Origin: Duganella qianjiadongensis
GTDB lineage: Bacteria > Pseudomonadota > Gammaproteobacteria > Burkholderiales > Burkholderiaceae_D
Length of the DNA: 64,000 nt
Assembly: GCF_009857915.1 (NCBI RefSeq)
Contig: NZ_WWCM01000011.1
Location: 1 to 64,000, forward strand
Direction: 5' to 3'
In this document: positions 10,044-18,225 of the stretch, one piece after another
How the letters are laid out: each line of letters starts with the position of its first letter
Numbering within the stretch: the stretch's first letter is position 1
Program-made: the position numbers and the translations under genes
The notes under the pieces: model-generated
What the model was told of the DNA's origin: nothing
Seen by the model: the letters and a program-made list of their open reading frames with translations, nothing else
Databases searched by the model: none

Positions 10044-10409
10044 TCAGCCTATGACCTTCTTCACTACCTCGATCAGCCGTTGCGGGTCGAACGGCTTGAC
10101 CAGCCAGCCGTTGGCGCCGGCCGCACGGCCTTTGGATTTCATTTCATCCGACGATTCCGTGGTCAGCATCAGAATCGGGGTTTTCTGGTAAGCGGGCAGC
10201 TCGCGCAGCAGCTTGATCAGCTGCAGGCCATCCATGCGCGGCATGTTCTGGTCGGTCAGCACCAGATCGACGGTTTGCTGTTTGGCCTTGTCCAGTCCAT
10301 CCTGGCCGTCCACTGCTTCCACTACCTGATAGCCAGCCGCTTTCAGGCTGAAGGCCACCATCTGGCGCAGGGAACTGGAATCATCAACTGCAAGTATCGT
10401 CTTGGCCAT
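10044..10409 (-). CDS. cheY: CheY-like response regulator beside cheA
   Basis: Single REC domain of 121 residues: acidic pocket LAVDDSSSL, phosphoacceptor Asp53 (LTDQNMPRMDG), Thr in LTTESS and Lys in LVKPFD. It is clearly different from the second CheY (2243-2632) and sits right upstream of cheA. Proteins of this kind act as motor-binding CheYs or as phosphate sinks; which one applies here cannot be read from the sequence. I chose the ATG at 10409 because AGAAAAGA lies just ahead of it; the upstream GTG at 10421 gives only four more residues. Confidence 0.93.
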   Translation of the reverse strand: MAKTILAVDDSSSLRQMVAFSLKAAGYQVVEAVDGQDGLDKAKQQTVDLVLTDQNMPRMDGLQLIKLLRELPAYQKTPILMLTTESSDEMKSKGRAAGANGWLVKPFDPQRLIEVVKKVIG

Positions 10410-10472
10410 TTCTTTTCTCACTCATTAAGGTTCGGACCCGTAGTCCGGTTGATTCATATTCTGGGGCGGCAC

Positions 10473-11021
10473 TCAGAACAGTTCGATGTCGCCGCTCTCC
10501 AGATGTTGCTGACTGACCGCCTTGCGCAGCACGCTGCGCAGCTCCAGGCTCTGGACTGCCAGCGCCATGCTGACTTTGCCGAGCAGGTCGACGATCTCTT
10601 CGTTATCGCTATCGGGCAGCATTTCGGCACCGTGCGCACTCATGGTACTCAGGAATTCGCGCAAGCCCGTAACACGTTTGAGGGTACGGTCTAGCAGCTG
10701 GCTAGTCATGTCCTGGAACTGCAGACTGGTAATGGCGGCATTCACATAGCCGCCTACCTGTCCCTGCAACGCGGCCAGCTGGGTGCGTTGCTCTTCACTG
10801 ATTTCGCCGCCGGCCAGCAACTGGGTGATGGTGGCCTGTTCCGCCTCGACAGCTTTATGGATGGCCATAAAGTTGAAGGACAATTTTTCGATGGCTTCTT
10901 CCAGCAGCAGGCCGGTCTGGATCAGATCCGTCTCCACTTCCGTCAAATGCTGGCGCCCATGGTCCGCGACGCCCGACATGAGGCGTTTGACATGCGATCC
11001 CAGTATCTTTTTTCTCGTCAT
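10473..11021 (-). CDS. CheZ-like protein, putative second CheY-P phosphatase
   Basis: Predicted mostly helical protein of 182 residues from the ATG at 11021 (an upstream in-frame extension overlaps motB and is not credible). It is not CheZ by overall sequence. A helix near 100-113 reads LQFQDMTSQLL, which aligns with the CheZ catalytic helix DFQDLTGQVI and keeps both catalytic residues as Asp104 and Gln108 at the same spacing. The C-terminus, SGDIELF, resembles the acidic-hydrophobic CheY-docking tail of CheZ that ends in LGF. It lies between motB and cheY-cheA, away from the true cheZ at 1596. A CheY-P phosphatase or a CheY-binding protein is inferred. LQFQD motifs also occur in other chemotaxis-associated helical proteins, so activity is not proven. 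Confidence 0.75.
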   Translation of the reverse strand: MTRKKILGSHVKRLMSGVADHGRQHLTEVETDLIQTGLLLEEAIEKLSFNFMAIHKAVEAEQATITQLLAGGEISEEQRTQLAALQGQVGGYVNAAITSLQFQDMTSQLLDRTLKRVTGLREFLSTMSAHGAEMLPDSDNEEIVDLLGKVSMALAVQSLELRSVLRKAVSQQHLESGDIELF

Positions 11022-11043
11022 AACTGTCTCGTTGATGGGGCAC

Positions 11044-11982
11044 TTATTTGCGCACCGGGGGAACTCCACGCGCCGGTGGCGCTGCCGCTTCTTCCTCCGC
11101 CCCGACTTCGATCTGGCGTACGCCATCACGCAGCACGCTTTCTTCGGTACGCTTGTTCATCACCAGTATGCTGATGCGACGGTTGACGGGATTGAAGGGA
11201 TCCGCCCTGTCGAGATTGTTGGCCGACGCCAGTCCCACTACCCGCAATACCTTGGACTCGGCCATGCCACCGGCGATCAGCTCGCGACGCGAGGCATTCG
11301 CCCGGTCAGAGGAGAGTTCCCAGTTACTATAACCGTTGTCACTAAGAAACGGGGTCGAATCCGTATGGCCGGACAGGCCAATCTTGTTCGGTACATCATT
11401 GAGTACGAAGCCAATCTCGTGCAGGATCTCGCGCGTGTAGGGCTGCAGCTCGGCCTTGGCCGAAGCAAACATGGGCCGGTTCTGCTCGTCCACTATCTGG
11501 ATCCGCAAGCCTTCGCTGGTAATATCGAGCAGCAGCTGATCCTTGTACTTTTTCAGCAGAGGATTGGCTTCGATCTTGTTCTCGATCTTTTCCTTGAGCG
11601 ACTGCAGACGCGTGCTTTCTTCCGCTTCCAGCGCTGCCTTGGCCTGCTGCAGACTCACCTTCTTGGTGGCATCCTGATCATTGCTGGCCTTGACCTGGCC
11701 ATCCTGCCGGGTAATGTCCTTGCCGCCGCCCTTGATGACGGAAGAACTGTCGCCGGCGGCACTGCCGCCCGACATGGCCACTTTCAGCGGCTGCTTGAAA
11801 TACTCGGAAATCCCGGCCAGATCGCCCTTGGCGGTCGAGCCAAGCAGCCACATCAGCAGGAAGAAGGCCATCATCGCCGTCACGAAGTCGGCATAGGCAA
11901 TCTTCCACGCGCCGCCATGATGGCCGCCGGCGTGCTTCTTGATACGCTTGATAACGATGGGCCGTAAGCCTTCTTCAGCCAT
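11044..11982 (-). CDS. motB: Flagellar motor stator protein MotB
   Basis: MotB of 312 residues: a short cytoplasmic N-terminus, one TM helix with the proton-binding Asp32 (AYADFVTAMMAFFLLMWLL), a plug/linker region, and an OmpA-like peptidoglycan-binding domain (about 150-285, with ISGHTDSTPF-type motif, here LSGHTDSTPF). With MotA it forms the stator that converts proton flow into torque. It directly follows motA and is followed by the CheZ-like gene. Confidence 0.96.
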   Translation of the reverse strand: MAEEGLRPIVIKRIKKHAGGHHGGAWKIAYADFVTAMMAFFLLMWLLGSTAKGDLAGISEYFKQPLKVAMSGGSAAGDSSSVIKGGGKDITRQDGQVKASNDQDATKKVSLQQAKAALEAEESTRLQSLKEKIENKIEANPLLKKYKDQLLLDITSEGLRIQIVDEQNRPMFASAKAELQPYTREILHEIGFVLNDVPNKIGLSGHTDSTPFLSDNGYSNWELSSDRANASRRELIAGGMAESKVLRVVGLASANNLDRADPFNPVNRRISILVMNKRTEESVLRDGVRQIEVGAEEEAAAPPARGVPPVRK

Positions 11983-12042
11983 GACAGCTCCTCATCCCAG
12001 ATGCACCCACAATGCCAGTTCCAGCCATGCTCAAGCCGCCGC

Positions 12043-12903
12043 TCACTTGGATTTCGATTTCTTGATGTGATCCTCCAGCTCGGCGAAGGTCGGACGTTCC
12101 GTCGAGTACAGCACTTTACGGCCGAACTCCACCGCCAGCGCAGGCGCATAGCCATTCAGACTGGCCAGCAAAGTAACTTTTACGCACTGGAACATCTTGC
12201 TCGATTCGTCCAGCTTCTGCTCCAGCAGACCGGACAGCGGGCCGACGAAACCGTAAGCCAGCAGAATACCAAGGAAGGTACCCACCAGCGCGTGGGCAAT
12301 CAGAATGCCCAGCTCGGCCGGCGGCATACCCACCGATTCCATGGTGTGCACCACCCCCATCACCGCCGCCACGATACCGAAAGCCGGCATACCGTCGCCC
12401 AGTTTGGCAATCGCGTGAGCCGGCACGGCACCTTCATGGTGGTGGGTTTCCAGTTCCATATCCATCAGATTCTCGATCTGCATGGCATCCATATTGCCCG
12501 ACACCATGAGGCGCAGGTAGTCCGTCATGAATTCGACGATGTGGTGGTCCGCCAGCACGCTAGGGTATTTGCTGAACACAGGGCTCTGCTCGGGGTTTTC
12601 GATATCGCCCTCGATCGACATCAGACCTTCCTTGCGGACTTTGGACAGGACGTCGAACAGCAGCGACATCAGTTCCATATACAGGTCTTTGGTGTAAGGC
12701 GAGCCCTTCAGCACGGTCGGCAGCGCGGCCACCGTGGCTTTCAGCGCCTTCGGCGTGTTACCGACCATGAATGCACCGACGGCGCCGCCGCCGATCATGA
12801 CCAGTTCCAGCGGCTGGAACAGCGCAGCAAGGTGACCGCCGGACATGGCATAGCCACCGAACACGCCCACGCATACCACTACATAACCAATTATGACTAA
12901 CAA
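12043..12903 (-). CDS. motA: Flagellar motor stator protein MotA
   Basis: MotA of 286 residues with four TM segments (about 2-20, 32-50, 170-190, 203-222) and the conserved motif MESVGMPPAELG between them. It forms the pentameric ring of the proton-driven stator with MotB. The start is an unusual TTG at 12903 (the frame begins LVIIGYVVV after it, as in other MotA proteins) with GGAGCAGGAC just ahead as a ribosome-binding site; no ATG fits the conserved N-terminus. First gene of the mot-che block; 130 bp separate it from the methyltransferase gene upstream. Confidence 0.95.
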   Translation of the reverse strand: MLVIIGYVVVCVGVFGGYAMSGGHLAALFQPLELVMIGGGAVGAFMVGNTPKALKATVAALPTVLKGSPYTKDLYMELMSLLFDVLSKVRKEGLMSIEGDIENPEQSPVFSKYPSVLADHHIVEFMTDYLRLMVSGNMDAMQIENLMDMELETHHHEGAVPAHAIAKLGDGMPAFGIVAAVMGVVHTMESVGMPPAELGILIAHALVGTFLGILLAYGFVGPLSGLLEQKLDESSKMFQCVKVTLLASLNGYAPALAVEFGRKVLYSTERPTFAELEDHIKKSKSK

Positions 12904-13034
12904 GTGTCCTGCTCCCTAGAGTGAAACCGGTGGTCCCGACAGCAATGTGGCGGCCGGTTTCAGAAAAATTTACATATAGAACTACAATAACGCGACTCTA
13001 GGGGCATGGGCAAGCGAATAACGCTAAATGATGC
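12904..13034 (-). other. Gap between the methyltransferase gene and motA
   Basis: This 131-bp AT-richer gap probably carries the motA promoter, but I could not find a FliA match like those ahead of flhD, nor a convincing sigma-70 pair. A good ribosome-binding site (GGAGCAGGAC) lies right before the TTG start of motA. Confidence 0.4.
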
Positions 13035-13823
13035 TTAAAAGTACCATATGTAAAGAGGCTTGCCGCTCTCTGTGGCATGGATGGTCTGATCGGGCGGCTG
13101 GCCCTCGATGGCAAACTCGTAGCTCAGCAGCATGCTCCCCGGCTGCAGCTCGGCCGAGGATTTACGCCACAGAGCCGTCATAGCGGCGGGCGAAAGATAG
13201 GCAAACACCAGCTGGAACTGCGCAAAATCAAGTTTCTCGTAATCACCTAATATAAACTGCGCGCGACTGCCAGCGAGCATGGCGCGCAGGCGGCTGTACA
13301 GCCATGGCAGCGGCGCCAGTTCTATTCCCATACAGGTGGCTTGCGGACACTGGCGGGCCAGATACAGCACCAGCCCGCCGAGTCCGCTGCCGATGTCTAT
13401 CATGCGCAGCGGCTTGCCGGCAGGCAAAACTTGACGTACAGCATCCCAGATTTCAGGCGTGGAAGGATAGTAAGGCACTTGCGTGCGGAAGGTAGACCAG
13501 TACCAGCCCAGCGAGAGCAGAAACGCCAGCAAGAACAGCCATGGCGGCAACTGCAGCGCCAGCGCCAGCATCAGTGCGGCGGGAAACAGCAGCTGTATCC
13601 AGCGCCACCAGCGCGCCAGCCCCGCACGCCAGGTCAGCAGAGCAGCCCAGCCGCCCTGCAGCAGGACGGCACTGTATTCATTCAGGGGACCATGCAGGCG
13701 CGCTAATAAATAGACGGTCAGCAGCGTCAGCGGCATGCTGACGCACTGGATAAACAAAGCGCGTATGGCGGGAGCCCGCCCTACGCGCTGCAGATAGGAA
13801 GTTGGGGGTGTGGCGGCTGTCAC
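13035..13823 (-). CDS. Membrane-anchored SAM-dependent methyltransferase linked to flhDC
   Basis: From the GTG at 13823 the product has 262 residues. Residues 26-108 form about four TM helices; residues 139 onward form a class I SAM methyltransferase fold with motif [11 protein letters not shown] (141-150), an acidic strand end ([10 protein letters not shown]) and LGDYEKLDF. The GTG start overlaps the flhC stop (GTGA), so translation is probably coupled to flhC. I do not recognise a named family; membrane position next to the flagellar master operon suggests modification of a membrane or flagellar substrate, but this is inference. The longer upstream frame overlaps flhC and is not used. Confidence 0.75.
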   Translation of the reverse strand: MTAATPPTSYLQRVGRAPAIRALFIQCVSMPLTLLTVYLLARLHGPLNEYSAVLLQGGWAALLTWRAGLARWWRWIQLLFPAALMLALALQLPPWLFLLAFLLSLGWYWSTFRTQVPYYPSTPEIWDAVRQVLPAGKPLRMIDIGSGLGGLVLYLARQCPQATCMGIELAPLPWLYSRLRAMLAGSRAQFILGDYEKLDFAQFQLVFAYLSPAAMTALWRKSSAELQPGSMLLSYEFAIEGQPPDQTIHATESGKPLYIWYF

Positions 13824-14365
13824 GCGGCCAGCTGGTCGGCGTCGCGGGCTTTCTTGGTCTTGCCGGCGCGCGAAGGCATGTGGCACAGGCCGCAGACGTA
13901 GCTGCCGTGCAGGTCCATGCTATTGACCACGAATTTGCCCTGGCATTTGCCGCAGGGAGCCAGTTCCAGCATTTTGCTACTGAAGAAACGTACCAGCGTC
14001 CAGGCGCGCGTCAGCGACAGCAGCGGCTCTTCGCCCGGTTCCGGCGGCATCTGTTCCAGATACAGTTTATAGGCTTTCATCACGGCTTCGATGCCGCTGG
14101 CGCCTGCATGTTCGGTCAGGAACTTGTGAATGTTCATGAACAGCGAGGAATGGATATTCGGCTGCCAGGTCAGGAACCAGTCCGTCGAGAAAGGCAGCAT
14201 GCCTTTCGGTGGCGATACGCCACGCAGTTCTTTATACAGCTTGAGCAGGCGTTCGCGCGACAGCGACACTTCCGACTCCAGCAATTGCAGACGCGCTCCC
14301 AGTTGGATCAGTTCGATGGCCAGCTGGATTTCCTGGGCTTCCGATACGACGCTTTTCTTGCTCAT
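13820..14365 (-). CDS. flhC: Flagellar transcriptional master regulator FlhC
   Basis: FlhC of 181 residues, partner of FlhD in the FlhD4C2 activator of class II flagellar promoters. The four zinc-binding cysteines are visible as Cys138, Cys141, Cys158 and Cys161 (PCGKCQ and VCGLCH). Start ATG at 14365, some 30 bp after flhD. Length and composition match beta-proteobacterial FlhC. The next gene downstream overlaps its stop by four bases. Confidence 0.97.
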   Translation of the reverse strand: MSKKSVVSEAQEIQLAIELIQLGARLQLLESEVSLSRERLLKLYKELRGVSPPKGMLPFSTDWFLTWQPNIHSSLFMNIHKFLTEHAGASGIEAVMKAYKLYLEQMPPEPGEEPLLSLTRAWTLVRFFSSKMLELAPCGKCQGKFVVNSMDLHGSYVCGLCHMPSRAGKTKKARDADQLAA

Positions 14366-14394
14366 GATCTGGGCTCCGCTGCAAAAGTCTGTAA

Positions 14395-14712
14395 TTACGC
14401 GATTTCTTCAACTGGCTGACCGGCCATCAGGATGGCGGCGTGCGACTGGGCCAGTACGCGGTCTTTATTGTAATTGGTCAGCATCGACAGAATCGCGCTG
14501 TCATCGAAGCGGAAGCGGGCCAGCATCATATTGCCGCCTGCCAGTTTCAGAATCTGCGCATTGCTCATGCCTTCGATCAGATCGGCGATCTCGGCAGCGA
14601 TACCCAGGCGGAAGATCGCGGTGACTTTATCAGCGCGGATCATTTGCTGGGCCAGCATCAGGTAGCTCAGGTTAGCGTCGCGAATTTCAGCCATCATATC
14701 GTTAGCGGTCAT
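14395..14712 (-). CDS. flhD: Flagellar transcriptional master regulator FlhD
   Basis: FlhD of 105 residues ([18 protein letters not shown] near the N-terminus). It pairs with FlhC to activate flagellar promoters. The ATG at 14712 is set by a strong ribosome-binding site, AGGAGAAGG, and by the usual family length; an in-frame extension upstream reads through the leader hairpins and is not credible. It is the first gene of the flhDC-methyltransferase unit. Its upstream region has two FliA-like promoters and a structured leader. Confidence 0.96.
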   Translation of the reverse strand: MTANDMMAEIRDANLSYLMLAQQMIRADKVTAIFRLGIAAEIADLIEGMSNAQILKLAGGNMMLARFRFDDSAILSMLTNYNKDRVLAQSHAAILMAGQPVEEIA

Positions 14713-14787
14713 TTCCTTCTCCTCGTCCGTTATCTGCACTGCGGAAACACATTTGCGTTTCCAGTGAGATACATTCTGCGGGAGCAA

Positions 14788-14824
14788 CAAAAAACGGAGT
14801 AGTAGACAAACTCCGTATTTTTTT
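14788..14824 (-). terminator. Terminator-like hairpin in the flhD leader
   Basis: ACGGAGT (14794-14800) and ACTCCGT (14810-14816) form a 7-bp stem with a 9-base loop. On the minus strand it is followed by a T-run; on the plus strand by seven Ts, so it is bidirectional in form. It lies about 75 bp ahead of flhD and downstream of the FliA-like promoters, so a transcript for flhDC has to pass it. This suggests attenuation, though a simple insulator is possible. Confidence 0.65.
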
Positions 14825-14851
14825 CCAGGAAATGACGAACGCGACAAGTCG

Positions 14852-14870
14852 GTGTTTGTCTGACAAACAC
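14852..14870 (-). other. Leader hairpin with antiterminator potential
   Basis: GTGTTTGT and ACAAACAC form a perfect 8-bp stem with a 3-base loop in the flhD leader. Eight bases of one arm (14854-14861) are exactly complementary to 14804-14811 inside the terminator-like hairpin, so an alternative pairing is possible. Confidence 0.55.
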
Positions 14871-14885
14871 TCGCCGATCACTCAT

Positions 14886-14904
14886 CTACGCCCTTGCGGC
14901 GTAG
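14886..14904 (-). other. Third leader hairpin of flhD
   Basis: CTACGCC and GGCGTAG form a perfect 7-bp GC-rich stem with a 5-base loop, upstream of the other two leader hairpins in the direction of flhD transcription. Confidence 0.5.
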
Positions 14905-14993
14905 GAAAATTGCGGTTTTCGATCTTCAAAAAAAGTCCTGCTCTGAAATAAAAACAACGTTTCTAGCGACTCTTTTTTGCTACATCTAAACTC

Positions 14994-15020
14994 TTTACGG
15001 CAGCCTTTTTAGGAACTTTA
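14994..15020 (-). promoter_or_regulatory. FliA (sigma-28)-like promoter, proximal, for flhD
   Basis: On the minus strand: TAAAGTTC (15013-15020), an 11-base spacer, GCCGTAAA (14994-15001). The FliA consensus is TAAAGTTT-N11-GCCGATAA. The predicted transcript would start near 14987 with a leader of about 275 bases before flhD. Confidence 0.7.
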
Positions 15021-15111
15021 GGGTTGTCGCGAAAAATTTTTCACTTTTTTTCGCATATTTTTCTACCCGCCCTAACCGCCTGATGACGCTCTTCTGCTCA
15101 TCATGAAAAGA

Positions 15112-15138
15112 GTAACGGCAGGGTTTTGGGGAACTTTA
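15112..15138 (-). promoter_or_regulatory. FliA (sigma-28)-like promoter, distal, for flhD
   Basis: On the minus strand: TAAAGTTC (15131-15138), an 11-base spacer, GCCGTTAC (15112-15119), a close match to the FliA consensus. It lies 118 bp upstream of the proximal copy; both share the flank ACCC before TAAAG and are preceded by long A/T tracts. Confidence 0.7.
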
Positions 15139-15322
15139 GGGTTTTTTTGAAAAAAATCGAAAAATTTTTAAAAAAGTTTGCAAAGCAAGGAAACATGCGG
15201 GTTACAGCCCTGTTTCAGGGTATGCGGAGGGCGCAGAAAAGCACTTTTAACCTGTTACACTGGCATCCTTGGCAATTTATTGAAGCCTAAAGTATCGATC
15301 CACCTTGCAAGAAAGTTACAAA

Positions 15323-16564
15323 ATGACAACTCGCAATGCTTGCCTCGAACGCGACGCGCACGATCCGCTCGCGCCCTTACGGGCCCAGTTCGATCTGCCG
15401 GAAGGCGTAATCTATCTTGATGGCAATTCTCTCGGCGCCCGTCCCCGTGCAGCCCTGCCCCGCGCCCAGCAGGTGATCGCTCAGGAATGGGGGCATGAGC
15501 TGATCCGCAGCTGGAATACGGCGGGCTGGTTCGACCTGCCTAAACGGCTGGGCAACCGTATTGCTCCGCTGATAGGTGGGCGCTACGGCGAAGTGGTGGT
15601 GACGGACACCACCTCCGTCAATCTGTTCAAGGCACTGGCCGCCGCCCTGCAGATGCAGGCCGGCCAGCCGGAGCGCCGCGTAATCGTCACGGAGCGCTCC
15701 AACTTCCCCACCGATATCTATATGGCCGAAGGGCTGAGCCGCTGGCTGGAGCGCGGCTACCGTCTGCACCTGATCGACGATGTGGCCGAACTGGCCAGTG
15801 CCATCAATCAGGAAAGCGCCGTGGTAATGCTGACCCATGTCAATTACCGTACGGGCTACCAGCACGATATGCGTGCCGCCAGCGCCTTCGCCCATGCCGC
15901 CGGCGCCCTGATCATCTGGGATCTGGCCCACTCGGCGGGTGCCGTGCCGGTCGATCTGCATGCCGATGGCGCCGATCTGGCCGTGGGCTGCACTTATAAA
16001 TATCTGAACGGCGGCCCCGGCGCACCAGCCTTCATCTGGGTGCCCGAGCGCCATCAGGCGCAATTCCGCCAGCCGCTGTCCGGCTGGTGGGGCCATGCGG
16101 CGCCGTTCGCCATGGCGCCCGCCTTTGCCCCGGCCGATGGCATCGCCCGTGCCCTGTGCGGCACCCAGCCCATCGTCTCGCTGGCACTGGTGGAATGCGG
16201 CCTCGATATCTACGACCAGACCAGCATGGCTGCCCTGCGCGCCAAATCGCTGGCCCTGACCGACCTGTTCATCGCCCTGGTGGAGCAGCGCTGCGCCGCC
16301 CATCCGCTGGGACTGGTAACGCCACGCGAACATGCGCGCCGCGGTAGCCAGGTCAGCTTCACCCACCCGCACGGCTATGCCGTGATGGCGGCCCTGATCG
16401 CTCGTGGCGTCATCGGCGACTACCGCGAACCGGCCATCATGCGCTTCGGCTTTACGCCGCTGTACACCAGCTTTACCGATGTCTGGGATGCGGTCGACAT
16501 CCTGTGCGACATTCTGGACCAGCAAGCCTACGATATCCATGCCCGGCGCGATGCCGTCACCTGA
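15323..16564 (+). CDS. kynU: Kynureninase KynU
   Basis: PLP enzyme of 413 residues that cleaves kynurenine to anthranilate and alanine. The N-terminus [14 protein letters not shown] and the PLP lysine region ([14 protein letters not shown]) are typical of kynureninase. The ATG at 15323 is chosen over a TTG at 15305. It is followed after 12 bp by tryptophan 2,3-dioxygenase, so the two form a tryptophan-to-anthranilate operon; kynB (formamidase) is not seen in the window. Its promoter must lie in the flhD-kynU intergenic region. Confidence 0.96.
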   Translation: MTTRNACLERDAHDPLAPLRAQFDLPEGVIYLDGNSLGARPRAALPRAQQVIAQEWGHELIRSWNTAGWFDLPKRLGNRIAPLIGGRYGEVVVTDTTSVNLFKALAAALQMQAGQPERRVIVTERSNFPTDIYMAEGLSRWLERGYRLHLIDDVAELASAINQESAVVMLTHVNYRTGYQHDMRAASAFAHAAGALIIWDLAHSAGAVPVDLHADGADLAVGCTYKYLNGGPGAPAFIWVPERHQAQFRQPLSGWWGHAAPFAMAPAFAPADGIARALCGTQPIVSLALVECGLDIYDQTSMAALRAKSLALTDLFIALVEQRCAAHPLGLVTPREHARRGSQVSFTHPHGYAVMAALIARGVIGDYREPAIMRFGFTPLYTSFTDVWDAVDILCDILDQQAYDIHARRDAVT

Positions 16565-16576
16565 AGCGAGCACAAC

Positions 16577-17452
16577 ATGACCGATAACAAAGCAGCAGCC
16601 AGCGGCTGCCCCATGCATGCAGCGGCAGGTGATGCCCAGTGGCACGGCGCCCAGATGGATTTCAGCAAGGATATGAGCTACGGCGATTATCTGGGCCTGA
16701 ACCAGATCCTCACGGCCCAGCACCCGCTCTCGCCCAACCATAACGAAATGCTGTTCATCGTGCAGCACCAGACCAGCGAACTGTGGATGAAGCTGATGCT
16801 GCACGAAATGCACGCCGTGCGCACCCATCTGCAGGCCGACGATCTGCCGCCAGCGTTCAAGATGCTGGCCCGGGTGGCCCGCATCATGGACCAGCTGGTA
16901 CACGCCTGGGATGTACTGGCCACCATGACGCCGCCCGAATATACCGCCATCCGCCCGTATCTGGGCGCCTCGTCCGGCTTCCAGTCCTACCAGTACCGCG
17001 AGATCGAGTTCATCCTCGGTAACAAGAATCCGGCCCTGCTCAGCGTCCACGCCAGCCACAGCGACACCTACCGCCTGCTGGAACAGGCGCTGCATGCGCC
17101 GTCCGTGTACGACGAAGCCATCAAACTGCTGGCCCGCAACGGCCTGACCATCGCGCCCGAGCGCCTGAACGGCGACTGGACCCAGCCTACCCGCGCAGAC
17201 GAATCGGTCAAGCAGGCATGGCTGACCGTGTATGGCGATACCCAGCGCTACTGGGCCCTGTACGAACTGGCCGAAAAGCTGGTCGACCTGGAAACCGCGT
17301 TCCGCTTCTGGCGCTTCCGCCACCTCAATACGGTAGAACGCATCATCGGCTTCAAGACGGGTACGGGCGGCACGGCAGGCGCCAGCTATCTGCGCAAGAT
17401 GCTCGATGTCGTGCTGTTCCCCGAGCTGTTCGCCCTGCGCACGGAGCTCTGA
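16577..17452 (+). CDS. kynA: Tryptophan 2,3-dioxygenase KynA
   Basis: Haem enzyme of 291 residues that opens the indole ring of tryptophan to N-formylkynurenine. Family motifs are clear: [29 protein letters not shown], and the C-terminal [11 protein letters not shown] with the haem-ligand His region followed by [11 protein letters not shown]. It directly follows kynU, which acts two steps later. A short Cys/His stretch at the N-terminus (CPMHAAAGD) is a common extension in beta-proteobacteria. Confidence 0.97.
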   Translation: MTDNKAAASGCPMHAAAGDAQWHGAQMDFSKDMSYGDYLGLNQILTAQHPLSPNHNEMLFIVQHQTSELWMKLMLHEMHAVRTHLQADDLPPAFKMLARVARIMDQLVHAWDVLATMTPPEYTAIRPYLGASSGFQSYQYREIEFILGNKNPALLSVHASHSDTYRLLEQALHAPSVYDEAIKLLARNGLTIAPERLNGDWTQPTRADESVKQAWLTVYGDTQRYWALYELAEKLVDLETAFRFWRFRHLNTVERIIGFKTGTGGTAGASYLRKMLDVVLFPELFALRTEL

Positions 17453-17538
17453 CACTTCATCGGAGGGCTGGCGGGAACTCGCCCGCTGCGCCCTACTCTA
17501 AGCTAGACCTTTAACCCGTCGCGCGAGGAGGAAACCAG

Positions 17539-18183
17539 ATGAAGCCTATAAAGCTTATAAAGCCTAACATGCATTGCCGCAGCATCAGGCTGGCCGCAGC
17601 CGCCAGCCTGCTGCTCGGACTGGCCGCCGCCATGCCGGCCGCGCATGCCGCCGTCACCACCTATACGGCCATACTCAGCGGCGCGCAGGAAGCCCCGCCA
17701 AATACGTCCACAGCCATGGGCGCCACCGTGCTGCGCTTCGATGCGGCCAGCCACATGCTGGAAGTTGATGTCGCCTTCGGCAGCCTGCTAGGCACCAGCA
17801 CGGCGGCCCATATCCACTGCTGCACCGACACGGCAGGCGCAGGCACGGCGCCCGTCATGACGGAGCTGCCTTCGTTCACCGGCTTCCCGCTAGGCGTGCA
17901 TGCGGGCGCCTATAGCCACGTGTTCGACACTACGCTCAGTAGCACATGGAATCCGGCCTTTATTGCCAGCCATGGCGGCACCATAGCCGGTGCGGAATCC
18001 GCCTTTGCCATGGGACTGGGCAGCGGTACGGCCTATTTAAACATCCACAGCACGGCCTATCCGGGCGGAGAAATCCGCGGCTTCCTGCAGGCGCCTGCCG
18101 TGCCGGAACCGGCTAACATCGCCATGCTGGGGCTGGGCGTGCCAGCCGTGCTGCTGGCTGCACGCCGGCGCCGTCGCGCTTAG
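17539..18183 (+). CDS. Secreted CHRD-domain protein with PEP-CTERM signal
   Basis: Protein of 214 residues with an N-terminal signal peptide (to about residue 38, AAHA), a CHRD domain (about 40-185, beginning TYTAILSGAQEAPPN and ending NIHSTAYPGGEIRG), and a C-terminal PEP-CTERM tail: VPEP, a hydrophobic helix, and an Arg-rich end. PEP-CTERM proteins are sorted by exosortase to the cell surface or matrix, so an exosortase is expected elsewhere in the genome. A strong GAGGAGG precedes the ATG. CHRD function in bacteria is unknown. Confidence 0.9.
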   Translation: MKPIKLIKPNMHCRSIRLAAAASLLLGLAAAMPAAHAAVTTYTAILSGAQEAPPNTSTAMGATVLRFDAASHMLEVDVAFGSLLGTSTAAHIHCCTDTAGAGTAPVMTELPSFTGFPLGVHAGAYSHVFDTTLSSTWNPAFIASHGGTIAGAESAFAMGLGSGTAYLNIHSTAYPGGEIRGFLQAPAVPEPANIAMLGLGVPAVLLAARRRRRA

Positions 18184-18225
18184 AGCGTATGGGCGCGCCC
18201 GCTAGCAGCACGGCGCGCCGCCTGC

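Larger units (their letters stand above)
14713..15322. other. Long regulatory region between flhD and kynU
   Basis: A 610-bp AT-rich stretch between two divergent units. Reading toward flhD it holds: two tandem sequences matching FliA promoters, each preceded by A/T tracts (15020-15070 and 15140-15180), then three hairpins at 14886-14904, 14852-14870 and 14794-14816, then the flhD ribosome-binding site. Toward kynU I see no confident promoter; it must lie within about 15140-15320. No reading frame here is credible. Confidence 0.85.

Noticed and set aside
7812..10694. A 960-codon open frame on the plus strand opposite cheA and cheY
   Set aside because: The opposite frames match cheA and cheY with full domain sets. 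The plus-strand frame is His/Arg/Gln-rich with no domain, a shadow caused by high GC3.
14713..14847. N-terminal extension of FlhD by 45 residues
   Set aside because: It would read through the leader hairpin, lacks similarity to FlhD, and the ATG at 14712 has an ideal ribosome-binding site.
15377..17455. A 692-codon minus-strand frame opposite kynU-kynA
   Set aside because: Shadow of two enzymes with intact active sites.
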